A stretch of 64,000 nucleotides of DNA, from NCBI GenBank assembly GCA_003151735.1, contig PLYI01000120.1, positions 124,001 through 188,000 of the forward strand, read 5' to 3'. Under the pieces are notes generated by a model, which saw only the letters and a list, made by a program, of their open reading frames with translations, had not been told where the DNA came from and searched no databases. Shown here piece by piece: positions 1 through 9,108 of this stretch (the stretch's first letter is position 1; every line of letters starts with the position of its first letter). The DNA is from Candidatus Bathyarchaeota archaeon. GTDB lineage: Archaea; Thermoproteota; Bathyarchaeia; Bathyarchaeales; Bathycorpusculaceae. The position numbers and the translations under genes are program-made.

Positions 1-2
1 TT

Positions 3-662
3 TTAATTTCAAATCCAACATTGGCTCTGATCGGCGCAATTATAGTGGGCGTTGGAGCCTTAATTTCGGTTTCTGGTTCTGACGAGTCGGGAATGATTGG
101 GACTTCGAGATTGGGGTATGCGTTGGCTGCTGACGGTCTCTTTCCAAAAGTTTTCGCTCGAATTCACCCGAGGTTTAAAACGCCTTACTTGGGCATAATC
201 ATTTCAGCAGTTACTGCGCTCGTAGCAGCGCTTTTTGGCAATCTAAGTGTGCTTATAGCGACTTCTGTGTTTTTCATGGCATTTGCGTATGCGGCAACAG
301 GCGCGTCAACCTTTTTCTTACAGCGCAAAGACACTAAAGTTCATTTTAAGGTTAGAAGCTTGGTCATTCCAATTCTTGGAGTAATTTTTTCAGTATACCT
401 GATCACACAGTGTAGCTTCAGTCAAATTGCGTTAGGTCTAATCCTGCTTTTTGTCGGAGTACCTATATACATTAAATATTCACCTAAGAAAGAAATTGCT
501 GAACTCAAAGCAGCTTTAATGTCCCCAGAGGCAATCTTGAAAAGAACACGCACTCAAGAGGAGAGGTTTCTAGCTAATGTTCTAAAACACATCAAAAACT
601 TCTACAGAAGAAGAATTGAAAAGAAACAGGCACAGAACTTAACTGAGCAGGTTGAAGCATAA
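3..662 (+). CDS. Amino-acid/polyamine permease (APC family), C-terminal part
   Basis: The reading frame is open to the left edge, so this is the C-terminal part of a longer membrane transporter. Four or five hydrophobic spans are visible (near residues 7-25, 65-85, 85-105, 118-138 and 138-156). A short conserved loop containing SRLGYALAADG and then PRFKTPYLGI between spans is typical of APC-superfamily amino-acid permeases. A basic, charged cytosolic tail of about 55 residues (KRTRTQEERF, then RRRIEKKQ) follows the last span. The substrate cannot be read from this fragment. Family assignment is firm; the missing N-terminal half lies outside the window. Confidence 0.8.
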   Translation, partial: LISNPTLALIGAIIVGVGALISVSGSDESGMIGTSRLGYALAADGLFPKVFARIHPRFKTPYLGIIISAVTALVAALFGNLSVLIATSVFFMAFAYAATGASTFFLQRKDTKVHFKVRSLVIPILGVIFSVYLITQCSFSQIALGLILLFVGVPIYIKYSPKKEIAELKAALMSPEAILKRTRTQEERFLANVLKHIKNFYRRRIEKKQAQNLTEQVEA

Positions 663-788
663 CCCACCCACATTGAGGATGGCAATCTTGACGCAAAGGT
701 AACTTGCTGCTTCAGACTTGTTAGTAAAAAACTTTAACTTAGTTCAATTGATAACTAACTTAGGGTTCCCAAATGGTCGGGAAATATT

Positions 789-2132
789 ATGAAGCAAAAC
801 ATCACAAATGAAGATATTAAGCTTTTTTTAGCATCTTTCGATAGTGATGCTAAGAATCTTCTTGCTTTGAACGCGGTGACACGCAACGGTATTGCTGATG
901 TGGCTTTGAGTCGAAAAGAAGTCGATCGAATTAACTACACATTCAGTAATCTCATAGATTCACCGGAAGCTACAAATCAAGAGAGGTCAGGGCGGTGTTG
1001 GTTATTCTCCGGACTCAGTCTTCTTTCTTTGGAAGCTATGAAAAAGTTGAACCTTCAAACCTTTGAACTCTCCGAGGTCTACCAGATGTTCTGGGATAAA
1101 GTGGAGAAGGCGAATTATTTCCTTGAGAACATCATTGAGACCAGAAATGAGCCGTTGGACAGCCGGATGATTTTGGCGCTTCTCTCTGATCCACTTTCCG
1201 ACGGTGGACAATGGGACATGTTTGTCAATCTCGTAGATAAGTATGGGGTTGTTCCAAAGTCTCTTATGCCAGAGACGTTCAGTAGCAACGATTCTGATTC
1301 TATGAACACTCTTCTAGTTTCTAAGCTGAGAGAATACGCGAAGTTGCTTAGGGATATGTATGCTAATGGTTCTTCTGCAGAGGATTTGCGAAAGTCAAAG
1401 TTCGCGTTACTTGAGGAGTTCTATCGAATGCTTACAATTCATTTGGGGAAGCCTCCGTGCAATTTTTATTGGGAGTGGCGAGACAAAGAAAAAGTATTCC
1501 ACAGGGACGGTAATATTACGCCCCGAGAGTTCTATCAAAAGTATGTGGAAGTTGACTTGGATGGTCTCGTCTGCCTAATAAACGCTCCAGCCAAAGACAA
1601 GCCTTTCAAAAGAATCTATACGGTGCAGTATCTTGGCAATGTTGTCGGTGGACGTCCAGTTCGTTATTTAAATGTTGATATGGAGACTTTGAAGAAAGCT
1701 GCGGTTGATATGATAAAGGGTAATCATGCGGTTTGGTTTGGTTGTGACGTTGGGCAAATGCTTGAAACGGAGATGGGTGCGATGGATTTGAACGTTTATG
1801 ATTATAAAATCGTCTACGGAACAGATTTTAAGCTTGATAAGGCGGGAAGGTTGGCGTACAGGAATAGCGAAATGACACATGCTATGGTTTTAACAGGTGT
1901 GGATCTTGATGAAGAAGGAAAACCGAGAAAATGGCGCGTTGAAAATAGTTGGGGTGCCATGATTGGGGACAGAGGTTACATGTACATGATGGATAAGTGG
2001 TTTGATGAATACGTGTTTGAAATAACTGTTAGAAAAGAATACCTCTCTCCAGAGCTCTTGAGTGTTCTCTGTACTGAACCAGTTGTTCTCCCACCTTGGG
2101 ATCCTATGGGAGGATTAGCAAAGCAAAATTGA
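789..2132 (+). CDS. pepC: Aminopeptidase C / bleomycin hydrolase-like cysteine peptidase (family C1B)
   Basis: The 447-residue length fits the PepC/bleomycin hydrolase family. The papain-type triad is visible: Cys in QERSGRCWLFSG (about residue 69), His in MTHAMVLTGVD (about 364) and Asn in VENSWG (about 387). Members are cytosolic hexameric aminopeptidases that trim peptides from inside a barrel. No signal peptide is present, so it acts in the cytoplasm, probably on imported or proteasome-released peptides. The permease ending 127 bases upstream is compatible with amino-acid use. The family is mainly bacterial and eukaryotic, so transfer into this lineage is plausible. The start is the ATG at 789. 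Confidence 0.93.
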   Translation: MKQNITNEDIKLFLASFDSDAKNLLALNAVTRNGIADVALSRKEVDRINYTFSNLIDSPEATNQERSGRCWLFSGLSLLSLEAMKKLNLQTFELSEVYQMFWDKVEKANYFLENIIETRNEPLDSRMILALLSDPLSDGGQWDMFVNLVDKYGVVPKSLMPETFSSNDSDSMNTLLVSKLREYAKLLRDMYANGSSAEDLRKSKFALLEEFYRMLTIHLGKPPCNFYWEWRDKEKVFHRDGNITPREFYQKYVEVDLDGLVCLINAPAKDKPFKRIYTVQYLGNVVGGRPVRYLNVDMETLKKAAVDMIKGNHAVWFGCDVGQMLETEMGAMDLNVYDYKIVYGTDFKLDKAGRLAYRNSEMTHAMVLTGVDLDEEGKPRKWRVENSWGAMIGDRGYMYMMDKWFDEYVFEITVRKEYLSPELLSVLCTEPVVLPPWDPMGGLAKQN

Positions 2133-2489
2133 ATTGTTTAACTCTATACCTGCTTCTCCTAAGTCGCTATTTTCATTTGAAAGGAGCTAGTTTTCCATCA
2201 GTTAATGGTTGCACAAGCAAGATTACATCACCCGGAGAGATACAAACTTTCTTGAAGCAGATCGTAAGCATTTTTTTACCGGTAAAATAAGGTTGATGCC
2301 CCACCCTCCGCACCTTCTTCAGCCCTTCTTTTTACCTCATTTTCTGCTCTTCTAAGTTTAGAACCCAAAAAATTAGACTTTAATTTGAGCGCAGGTTACT
2401 TCACTTAGAACGAGTATTCCATCAATACGCTTTTATCGTTACCACTCTAAATTTGAGATAGACTATTGTGAAGGGCAATGAGTTTTTGC
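2133..2489. other. Intergenic region, 357 bases, with one palindrome
   Basis: This gap lies between the convergent ends of the C1B peptidase and the small secreted protein. I see no credible coding frame and no tRNA-like structure. A perfect 14-base palindrome lies at 2274-2287 and is listed separately. The region is AT-rich with several T-tracts, as expected for termination of two converging genes. Confidence 0.5.
2274..2287. promoter_or_regulatory. Perfect 14-bp palindrome TTTTACCGGTAAAA
   Basis: The sequence TTTTACCGGTAAAA is its own reverse complement and is preceded by more T residues. It lies about 140 bases past the C1B peptidase stop. It could be a short terminator hairpin or a dimeric repressor site. 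No promoter is evident beside it, so the role is open. Confidence 0.3.
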
Positions 2490-2858
2490 TTAGGCTTGAA
2501 CAGTCATCAAGGTGTTGGCCCAACTGGTCTGGGCCTTGTCGGAAGCGGTTAACAGCCACTGTCCAGGTGTTTGGGGCGCATATGATGAAAGAACTAGGTT
2601 GCCATTGCCATCGGTGGTTCCAGCGAGAAATGATCGAGGCGGATTTTCGTTGACAACCCAGCCATAGATTTCAGTGTTTGAAGAAAAACCTGATAGTGTA
2701 GCTGTGTATTGTTCACCAGTTTTCACTGTTGTTGCACTTAGGGTAATGGTTGGCTTCGAAGGTTGCAGAGGCGGAATGACAAAGGGGGCAGAGTATCCTA
2801 CTGATAGTCCAATGACTAAAGCAATTAAACCCACGGCAAGAATCTGTTTTGAAACCAT
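2490..2858 (-). CDS. Small secreted protein with Ig-like domain
   Basis: This 122-residue protein has an N-terminal hydrophobic segment (about residues 6-24, ILAVGLIALVIGL), consistent with a signal peptide or membrane anchor. About 90 residues with a beta-rich, Ig-like pattern follow (LSATTVKTGEQYTATLSGF, then TPGQWLLTASD). Such folds are common in archaeal surface proteins. No enzymatic motif is visible. It is transcribed away from the tautomerase gene. The function is unknown; surface location is inferred from the N-terminus only. Confidence 0.65.
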   Translation of the reverse strand: MVSKQILAVGLIALVIGLSVGYSAPFVIPPLQPSKPTITLSATTVKTGEQYTATLSGFSSNTEIYGWVVNENPPRSFLAGTTDGNGNLVLSSYAPQTPGQWLLTASDKAQTSWANTLMTVQA

Positions 2859-2982
2859 TCTGTTCGCCTGAAGTTAATATGTTGTTTTTGAGATATGTGC
2901 GTTCTGCAAATAAGTCTATCGCAATTAGCACCATAAAAAACTTAATTATTGCACATGCATAACTTGATTTGGGGTAATGTTG

Positions 2983-3192
2983 ATGCCTGTTGTACAAGTA
3001 TCTGTTTGGGCAGGTATGAGCTCGGAGAATAAGAAGAAAATAGTTGCGGGAATAACTAAGGTCTTCACGGATATGGGTATTCCAAGTCAGGCAACCACAA
3101 TTGTGATAATTGAAATACCAAGGGAGAATTGGGCTACGGCTGGAAAACTGCATTCAGAAACGCCTTGGACCCCTCAGCCACAACAAAAATAA
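2983..3192 (+). CDS. 4-oxalocrotonate tautomerase-family protein
   Basis: This 69-residue protein matches the 4-OT family in size and pattern (VQVSVWAGMSSENKKKIV near the start, EIPRENWATAGK near the end). The family uses the amino-terminal proline as catalytic base. The ATG at 2983 is followed directly by a Pro codon, so it is preferred over the in-frame ATG at 2977, which would bury the proline. A GGGG tract sits about 9 bases upstream. Members are small oligomeric tautomerases; the physiological substrate is not predictable here. Confidence 0.85.
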   Translation: MPVVQVSVWAGMSSENKKKIVAGITKVFTDMGIPSQATTIVIIEIPRENWATAGKLHSETPWTPQPQQK

Positions 3193-3434
3193 CCTTTCTT
3201 TTGGAACTGTCTTTTTCTACGTTGGATGCTATACATAGGGGAGGGGAGGTCACGCAAGAGCAAGCTAGCCGCATTCAACATAGCGCAAATTTGCCTATAT
3301 ATAACGGGGATAGAGATTTTTCTGAGCAACAGAGCACAGCAAGATTGGTCAAATGGTTATCCATGAAATTGGCGGGTTTGTTTAAGTAACGGTTAAATCT
3401 CAATGATGCACACAAATACTTTAACGCCAAAAGG

Positions 3435-3447
3435 TTTGGTAACCAAA
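3435..3447. promoter_or_regulatory. 13-bp inverted repeat abutting the ferredoxin start
   Basis: TTTGGT-A-ACCAAA is a perfect inverted repeat around one central base and ends one base before the ATG of the ferredoxin gene. A TATA-like stretch (AAATACTTTA, 3411-3420) lies about 30 bases upstream of the ATG, so the repeat would overlap the transcription start or the very short leader. That position suits a repressor site. This is inferred from geometry only. Confidence 0.35.
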
Positions 3448-3448
3448 A

Positions 3449-4066
3449 ATGCAATCCGCTAAAACTCAACAAAGAAAATTCGTTTCAGTTGACCCTTGCA
3501 AATGCATCGGCTGCGGAATCTGCGAGTACGCTTGCACAGTCGAGAAGGGTGAAAGCAGTTGGAACCCAATCCGATCCAGAATCAGGGTTGTCCGCATGGC
3601 ACCAGTCTTTAACTTTGCTTTAACTTGCCGCGGATGCAAAGACGCCCGATGCGTAAAAGCATGTCCAGAGCACGCAATCTCCCAAGCAGAAGCCACGGGT
3701 TTACTAATCATTGATGAAAACAAATGCAAAGGCTGTGATTGGTGTGTGCAAGCCTGCGAGCATGGAGGAATCACCATTCATTCTGATACGGGAATAGCCA
3801 TTGCATGCGACCTCTGCGGAGGAGAACCAAAATGCGTGGAAGCATGCCCAGAGGAAGCCTTAGAAATAGTTGAGTCAGACGAAGCATCAGACAAACGCTT
3901 CAACGACGCCCTAACAAACTTGCCTGCACAAGCAGAAAAATTAAGCACAGAAGTCAAGAACAAAGATTGGAAACCACTCTTAGTCATTGCAGAGAAAAGA
4001 TCTGAAAAAATCAGTGACAAACTGCAAGAGTTAAACAAGAAGACAGCAGCTAAAAAACAAAAATAA
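3449..4066 (+). CDS. 4Fe-4S dicluster ferredoxin (CooF/HycB-like electron-transfer protein)
   Basis: This 205-residue protein carries successive iron-sulfur motifs: CKCIGCGICEYAC at about residue 18, CRGCKDARCVKACP at about 59, CKGCDWCVQACEHGG at about 91, and CDLCGGEPKCVEACP at about 118. It therefore probably holds four [4Fe-4S] clusters, like the small electron-transfer subunits of hydrogenases, formate dehydrogenases and aldehyde oxidoreductases. A lysine-rich, poorly structured tail of about 60 residues follows. No partner oxidoreductase is adjacent, so its redox partner is unknown. It probably acts in the cytosol, since no signal or Tat motif is seen. Confidence 0.88.
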   Translation: MQSAKTQQRKFVSVDPCKCIGCGICEYACTVEKGESSWNPIRSRIRVVRMAPVFNFALTCRGCKDARCVKACPEHAISQAEATGLLIIDENKCKGCDWCVQACEHGGITIHSDTGIAIACDLCGGEPKCVEACPEEALEIVESDEASDKRFNDALTNLPAQAEKLSTEVKNKDWKPLLVIAEKRSEKISDKLQELNKKTAAKKQK

Positions 4067-4078
4067 CCTTTTTCCATT

Positions 4079-4927
4079 TTATATGCTGTTTTCATAGCCT
4101 CTTAAGAAACTGTCAATGTCCAATCCGACCTTCTCGCCCACATATCCGCCTTCCAAAACAAAGAAAGTGGGTTTTTTTAGCAAAGCCACTCTTTTTCCAA
4201 TCTCAAAGTAATCCTGTTCAATTAACCCCAACGAAGCCAAATCGCCCTGATGCGTATCAAAACCTGCGGAAACCGCAACCGATTCAAACTTGCCGCAGTC
4301 AACCTTGCCTAACGCTTTGTCAAGCGTTTCTAAGTACCGTTTTCCGCCTACATCTTTTGTCAACGAGTAATTTATACAGTTGCCCTCTGTGATGTCGCCT
4401 GTTCCTGGATAATTGGGGGACTGATGAAGCGAAACGTATGTGACTTTTGGGTCGCCAAGAAAAATTTCTTGTGTGCCGTTTCCATGGTGTCCATCGATAT
4501 CTAAAATCAACGTGTGTTTTGCTGATTCTTTAACTGCAATAGCGATGTTGTTTAGGTAACAGAATCCGCGAGTGTAAACGCCCAATGCAGCTCCACTCTT
4601 GCCAGCATGGTGTCCTGGTGGACGCATAAGTGAAAACCCATTTATTTTACTAGCTAAAATTGCACCGCCAACACTGAGTCTTGCATAATCAAAGATTTTA
4701 TCGTAAGCAGGTGTGTCTGAATCCTCAACTAAACCTTTCTTTACGTTAAAAAGGTAATCAGCGTCATGAACACCCAGCAATGCCCAATCATCTGCTGGTG
4801 TGGGATCGACAAATTCATATCCTTTGGCTTGCAAGATATCGCGGGCAACCTTTACACGTTGAGGTCCTTCAATGTGCCATGTGCCGTAGCCTAAACATTT
4901 TTCTGAATAGACCACTTTTGTTTTCAT
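4079..4927 (-). CDS. Histone deacetylase-family protein (HDAC/AcuC/APAH superfamily)
   Basis: This 282-residue zinc hydrolase of the arginase/deacetylase fold shows the hallmark RPPGHHAG motif (about residue 103), LDIDGHHGNGT with Asp and His metal ligands (about 143), SAGFDTHQGD with the third ligand (about 222), and a GGYVGE segment carrying the transition-state Tyr (about 260). Substrates in the family include acetyl-lysine on proteins, acetylpolyamines and acetoin-pathway intermediates. This one cannot be assigned further. It is divergent from argS, sharing an 87-base intergenic space. Confidence 0.9.
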   Translation of the reverse strand: MKTKVVYSEKCLGYGTWHIEGPQRVKVARDILQAKGYEFVDPTPADDWALLGVHDADYLFNVKKGLVEDSDTPAYDKIFDYARLSVGGAILASKINGFSLMRPPGHHAGKSGAALGVYTRGFCYLNNIAIAVKESAKHTLILDIDGHHGNGTQEIFLGDPKVTYVSLHQSPNYPGTGDITEGNCINYSLTKDVGGKRYLETLDKALGKVDCGKFESVAVSAGFDTHQGDLASLGLIEQDYFEIGKRVALLKKPTFFVLEGGYVGEKVGLDIDSFLRGYENSI

Positions 4928-5017
4928 GGCAACAGCGTCCAGTACTATACACAGATAAATACGCCTTCACATTAAAAACATAACCCAACCGAATCAGCAA
5001 TAACGGAGAAAAAGTTG

Positions 5018-6967
5018 ATGGTCTCTCAGAACCCCTTTGATTTATTCCGCCAAGAATGCCAAACCGCACTGGCAAACGCCCTGAACAATGCGCTTCCAGA
5101 AATCAAGCAACCCACCATCACTCTAAACAAGACGCCAAACATCGAATACGGGCAATTAGCTTCATCGCTGTGCTTTGAGTTGGCAAAGAAACTTGGCCAG
5201 AAACCACTCGCTTTAGCACAGCAGCTTGTCGGCGCTGTAGACAAATCCGGTTTTGGCCTCATCGAGAAGGTTGCGCCTGCGGGTGCTGGATACATAAACT
5301 TCCATGTTAACTTCGCTAAATTCTCCGCGTTAACTTTAGAGTCGGTTAAAGAGTTAGGGATTGAATATGGCTATGTCAAGACTGCTGACCCAAAAAAAAT
5401 CATAGTTGAGCACACCAGCGTTAATCCTCTGCATCCAATTCATATTGGACAAGCCAGAAACCCTATGCTTGGCGATGCAATAGCCCGCATCCTCCAGTAC
5501 AGAGGACATGAGGTTTCACGTCACTACTACATCGACGATGTTGGAAGGCAATCATCTGTTGTCGCATATGGTTATGCTAAGCTGGGCAGACCAAAGCCCA
5601 CAGAGAAAGCAGATCTTTTCGTGGGCAAAATCTACACAGTTACCAGCTGCATAGTTGAGATTAACCGCCTCAAAAAAGCCCGCGAACTCGCAATAGCTAA
5701 CAATTCCTTTGATGACTTGGCGAAGGCGAACAAGGAAATTGACGAGTGGATGTCAATTGCCGTTGAGCTTAAAGAAAAGTTTCCGGTTCTCTTTGAGGCG
5801 TTGACTGTAGAAATCAACCAAGACCAAGACCCGGAAGAAGAAATCAACAGTTTGAACCGAGCTTACGAGAGCGGCGAACCCAAAGCAAAACAACTCGTCC
5901 GCGAAGTCAGCGATTTATGTCTTGAAGGTTTCAAGGAAACCATGAAGCGCGTCGGAGTCACTTACGACTCGTGGGATTGGGAGAGCGACTTTGTCTGGAG
6001 TACACAAGTTAATGAGGTTTTAGCGAAACTCAAGGCCACACAGTTTGTTCACATTGAAAAGGGCGTTTTGGAGTTTGATGCAGAAAAAGTTGTCCAGCTC
6101 CTTGGTTTGAAGGCAAAGCTGGGTTTAAGCGAAAACAACGAGGTTCCGCCGTTGACCCTTGGACGCGCTGACGGCACAACACTCTATACAACCCGCGACA
6201 TCGCCTACACGCTCTGGAAGTTTAAGCAAGCGCAAAAAGTCATAAACGTAATCGGCATGGAACAGTCGCTAGCGCAGCTGCAACTGAAAATCGCGCTCTA
6301 CGCGATGGACTACAGCGAATACGCCCAGAATTTGGTGCATTTCGCTTACAACTTGGTTACGTTGCCAGGTTACAAGATGAGCAGCAGAAGAGGCCACTAC
6401 ATCACGTTCGACGAGGTTTTAAGCGAAGCAGTTCAACGGGCTTACGAAGAGGTTTCGAAGCTTTCACCCCTGCTCTCAGAGGAGGAGAAATGCAAAATCG
6501 CCAACTTCGTGGGTTTAGGAGCTGTGCGGTATGCGCTTGTGGATGTTGACCCTTCAAAGCCAGTGGTGTTTACTTGGGAGCGAGTGTTGAACTTCGAGAC
6601 TAACAGTGCACCCTACGTTCAGTATACTCATGCAAGAGCCTGCAGCATACTGCGCAAAGCCGCGCGTGAACCAGAAAAACCAGCCTTTGCATTGCTAACT
6701 GAGAAGCTTGAACGCGAACTCATATTGAACCTTGCAGGTTTCCCAGACACGTTCATCGAAGCAACAGAATACTACAAACCCAACATGATAGCCGACTACA
6801 CAAACATGTTAGCTGACAAATTCAACACATTCTACAACGCCTACCCTGTGATTAAAGCCGATTCACAAGAACTCAGTGACGCACGAATAGCGCTGACCCA
6901 AGCAATAAAAACCGTATTGCACAACGCGCTTAACTTGATTGGTGTGGTTGCCCCAGAAAAAATGTAG
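5018..6967 (+). CDS. argS: Arginyl-tRNA synthetase
   Basis: Class I synthetase that charges tRNA-Arg. The N-terminal Add-1 domain (about 1-115) is followed by the Rossmann catalytic core with a HIGH-type signature HIGQ (in NPLHPIHIGQARN, about residue 145). Further along are the KMSKS-type loop KMSSRRG (about 460) and an anticodon-binding helical domain ending in a typical LHNALNLIGVVAPEKM tail. The length of 649 residues is normal. The ATG at 5018 is preferred over the TTG at 5015; GGAG lies 10 bases upstream. A dispersed repeat copy begins 11 bases after the stop. Confidence 0.97.
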   Translation: MVSQNPFDLFRQECQTALANALNNALPEIKQPTITLNKTPNIEYGQLASSLCFELAKKLGQKPLALAQQLVGAVDKSGFGLIEKVAPAGAGYINFHVNFAKFSALTLESVKELGIEYGYVKTADPKKIIVEHTSVNPLHPIHIGQARNPMLGDAIARILQYRGHEVSRHYYIDDVGRQSSVVAYGYAKLGRPKPTEKADLFVGKIYTVTSCIVEINRLKKARELAIANNSFDDLAKANKEIDEWMSIAVELKEKFPVLFEALTVEINQDQDPEEEINSLNRAYESGEPKAKQLVREVSDLCLEGFKETMKRVGVTYDSWDWESDFVWSTQVNEVLAKLKATQFVHIEKGVLEFDAEKVVQLLGLKAKLGLSENNEVPPLTLGRADGTTLYTTRDIAYTLWKFKQAQKVINVIGMEQSLAQLQLKIALYAMDYSEYAQNLVHFAYNLVTLPGYKMSSRRGHYITFDEVLSEAVQRAYEEVSKLSPLLSEEEKCKIANFVGLGAVRYALVDVDPSKPVVFTWERVLNFETNSAPYVQYTHARACSILRKAAREPEKPAFALLTEKLERELILNLAGFPDTFIEATEYYKPNMIADYTNMLADKFNTFYNAYPVIKADSQELSDARIALTQAIKTVLHNALNLIGVVAPEKM

Positions 6968-6977
6968 CTTGCAATCC

Positions 6978-6997
6978 CTATTGAAATGGAATTTAGG
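6978..6997 (+). repeat. Dispersed intergenic repeat, copy A
   Basis: CTATTGAAATGGAATTTAGG just downstream of argS matches copies at 37261-37281 (minus strand) and 42668-42688 (plus strand), except that one G is missing here. As in the other copies, a T-rich stretch with a short hairpin follows (GCCTTTTTAGGC, 7007-7018). Here the element could act as the argS terminator, but the other copies do not sit in terminator positions. Confidence 0.6.
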
Positions 6998-7240
6998 ACT
7001 TTTTTCGCCTTTTTAGGCTATTATAGGCCATTTTGACTCCTGCTACTCTTTCTGAACTATATCCACTCATATTGTAAGCAAAGAGTTTTGGGTTGATTAA
7101 TCACCATTATTTTTGCTGCCATTTTGGAGCAAACAGAGCCTAAAGCCCATCAGATCTGAAAATACTTGCCGTAACGTTCAAAAACAACTTCCCATTTATT
7201 GAATATAATTTCTCCAAACCGAAAAAAAGGGAATAGTTCG

Positions 7241-7930
7241 ATGGCGAATCCAAAAGCAACGCACTGCTGGGTTATATGCAAAAAAATATTCAGCGTGTCC
7301 TTAGTCTTCAACGCACTTGTCTCGATTGGCTGCGCCGCAGGCATCTTATCAGGCTTCTACTGGCGCTACCAAAATTGGCAGCCGTTTTCACCGTACCTGA
7401 TCAGCGCCCTCGTTTTTTGGGTTCTAATCGCTGCCGCCGTGATTAATATTTTTCCAAGCGCTGGACTTGGGCGTTCCTTGCACACGGGCAGGCTGTTTTT
7501 TCACCATTACTTCTACGGTTTTCTGGTTCTAATTTTTTCAGCAATTTACATCGTAATCTTCACACCCGTATCTTTGCTAAGCATCTTTTTCGTAAACAGC
7601 ACAAGCATTGAAGTAAACGTTGGCAGAGTCTTCTTACTGGGCGGGTCAGCGCTGGTTTTAGATGACCTTCCAGACGTTCACGGAAAAATTGAATCGTCCT
7701 TAAACTGGTTAAAAGCAAAAGCGGGGCAGGGTGGAAAACTCATCTCTGCAGTGCACATAGTAACGGGGGCCGTCACATTTTATCTCTTTATCGCAATGAC
7801 CTTAGCTATGATTTATGATCCACCATACATTACAGTTGCCAATTTGATCGTGCTTGTCTCTGCGTTCATCACGGGAGTTACCTCGTTTATTTTTGTTAAA
7901 AGAAGTGTATGGCTAAAACTAAGCCGCTAA
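7241..7930 (+). CDS. Polytopic membrane protein of unknown function
   Basis: This 229-residue protein has about five hydrophobic spans (near residues 18-40, 48-68, 85-115, 170-190 and 200-222). I do not recognise a family. The loop between spans 3 and 4 is soluble and charged and contains DDLPDVHGKIESSLNWLK. The start is the ATG at 7241, which has AAAAAAAGGGA upstream; the longer TTG start at 7199 lacks a ribosome binding site. It stands alone between argS and the DHS-like gene, so context gives no hint. Confidence 0.7.
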   Translation: MANPKATHCWVICKKIFSVSLVFNALVSIGCAAGILSGFYWRYQNWQPFSPYLISALVFWVLIAAAVINIFPSAGLGRSLHTGRLFFHHYFYGFLVLIFSAIYIVIFTPVSLLSIFFVNSTSIEVNVGRVFLLGGSALVLDDLPDVHGKIESSLNWLKAKAGQGGKLISAVHIVTGAVTFYLFIAMTLAMIYDPPYITVANLIVLVSAFITGVTSFIFVKRSVWLKLSR

Positions 7931-8019
7931 TTCTTAATCAGCCCATACATGTTAGGTTCTTTTGCAATAACAAATTTCATATACAAGCCCAATAATCTAA
8001 AAGCGAAGCGTGCATCCGA

Positions 8020-9090
8020 ATGAGTACCGATTCATATTTCAGTAAGAAACTTGAACCTATCAAGGTTACAAAACAAAAACCAATCTCACAACTCCTGAAA
8101 GAAATGGGTAAAACCGCTTATCAGGGACGCAAACTAGGCGAAGCCGTTGACGTTTGGGAAAACATGATTAAATCAAAAGACACTGTAATCGCCATGGGTT
8201 TTGCAGGGTCCATGAGTACTGCGGGGCAGTGGACAATTATTAACTGGCTAATAGAAAACCGTTTTATCGACGTGCTGGTTTCCACCGGCGCAAACGTTTC
8301 CGAAGACATCGTTGACGCCATGGGTTTAGGCTACTACCAGGGCAACCACATGGTAAACGATGAGCAACTACTCCACGATGACGTCAACCGATACTACGAT
8401 GTCTACGGCAAAGAAACCGACTACCGCAAAATGGAAGAAGTCGTCACCGACTTTGTCATGACCTGCAAACAAGACTACAACTACACCTCAGCAGAATTCC
8501 TCTACCTCCTCGGCAAATATCTGGGAAAGAAAAAAATCCCCGCAATCTCCGCAATTGCAGCAGCCAACGGCGTACCAATCTTCAGCCCAGCCATGGTTGA
8601 CAGCGCATATGGCGAAGCATTTCTCTTAGCCAAAAACCAAGGACACAACGTCCACATGGACTCGGTTAAAGAATTTGACCAATTCGTCAGCATTGGCACA
8701 AAAACCAAGGAAGTCGGCGTCGTCTACATCGGCGGCGGCGTCCCCAAGGACTTAACACAGCTTATCGCCATCTCAGTTTCACCATTCACATGTGATGAAG
8801 GCGTTAAAGGAAGAAAAGGCGGTCTACGTAAAGGCCTACAAGAATACTACTACCCGCACAAATACGCCATACAAATCACCACTGACTCACCGCAATGGGG
8901 TGGCTTAAGCGGCTGCACACTGGAAGAGGCAATTAGCTGGGGCAAAATCAACAGCCAACAAGGCACACGCGCAGTCGTCTACTGCGACGCAACCATCGCA
9001 CTGCCACTTATCGCTCACGCACTTAGCGAGCGCGTAACCGAAAAACGGAAAGGGTCAGACATGAGCTGGCTTTTTAAAAGCGTCCAATAA
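8020..9090 (+). CDS. Deoxyhypusine synthase-like protein (divergent paralogue)
   Basis: This 356-residue member of the DHS family carries the active-site lysine segment EEAISWGKIN (about residue 307). Elsewhere it deviates from the canonical pattern: where DHS has SGARPxEAVSWGKI it reads SGCTLEEAISWGKI. Canonical DHS moves the aminobutyl group of spermidine to a lysine of aIF5A. Some DHS homologues instead transfer the group to a small amine to make polyamines such as homospermidine. The canonical paralogue lies convergent 18 bases away, so this copy is the better candidate for a changed acceptor. Start at ATG 8020, with a TATA-like TTCATATAC about 40 bases upstream. Confidence 0.85.
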   Translation: MSTDSYFSKKLEPIKVTKQKPISQLLKEMGKTAYQGRKLGEAVDVWENMIKSKDTVIAMGFAGSMSTAGQWTIINWLIENRFIDVLVSTGANVSEDIVDAMGLGYYQGNHMVNDEQLLHDDVNRYYDVYGKETDYRKMEEVVTDFVMTCKQDYNYTSAEFLYLLGKYLGKKKIPAISAIAAANGVPIFSPAMVDSAYGEAFLLAKNQGHNVHMDSVKEFDQFVSIGTKTKEVGVVYIGGGVPKDLTQLIAISVSPFTCDEGVKGRKGGLRKGLQEYYYPHKYAIQITTDSPQWGGLSGCTLEEAISWGKINSQQGTRAVVYCDATIALPLIAHALSERVTEKRKGSDMSWLFKSVQ

Positions 9091-9108
9091 ACGCCCAATT
9101 TTTAGTTT

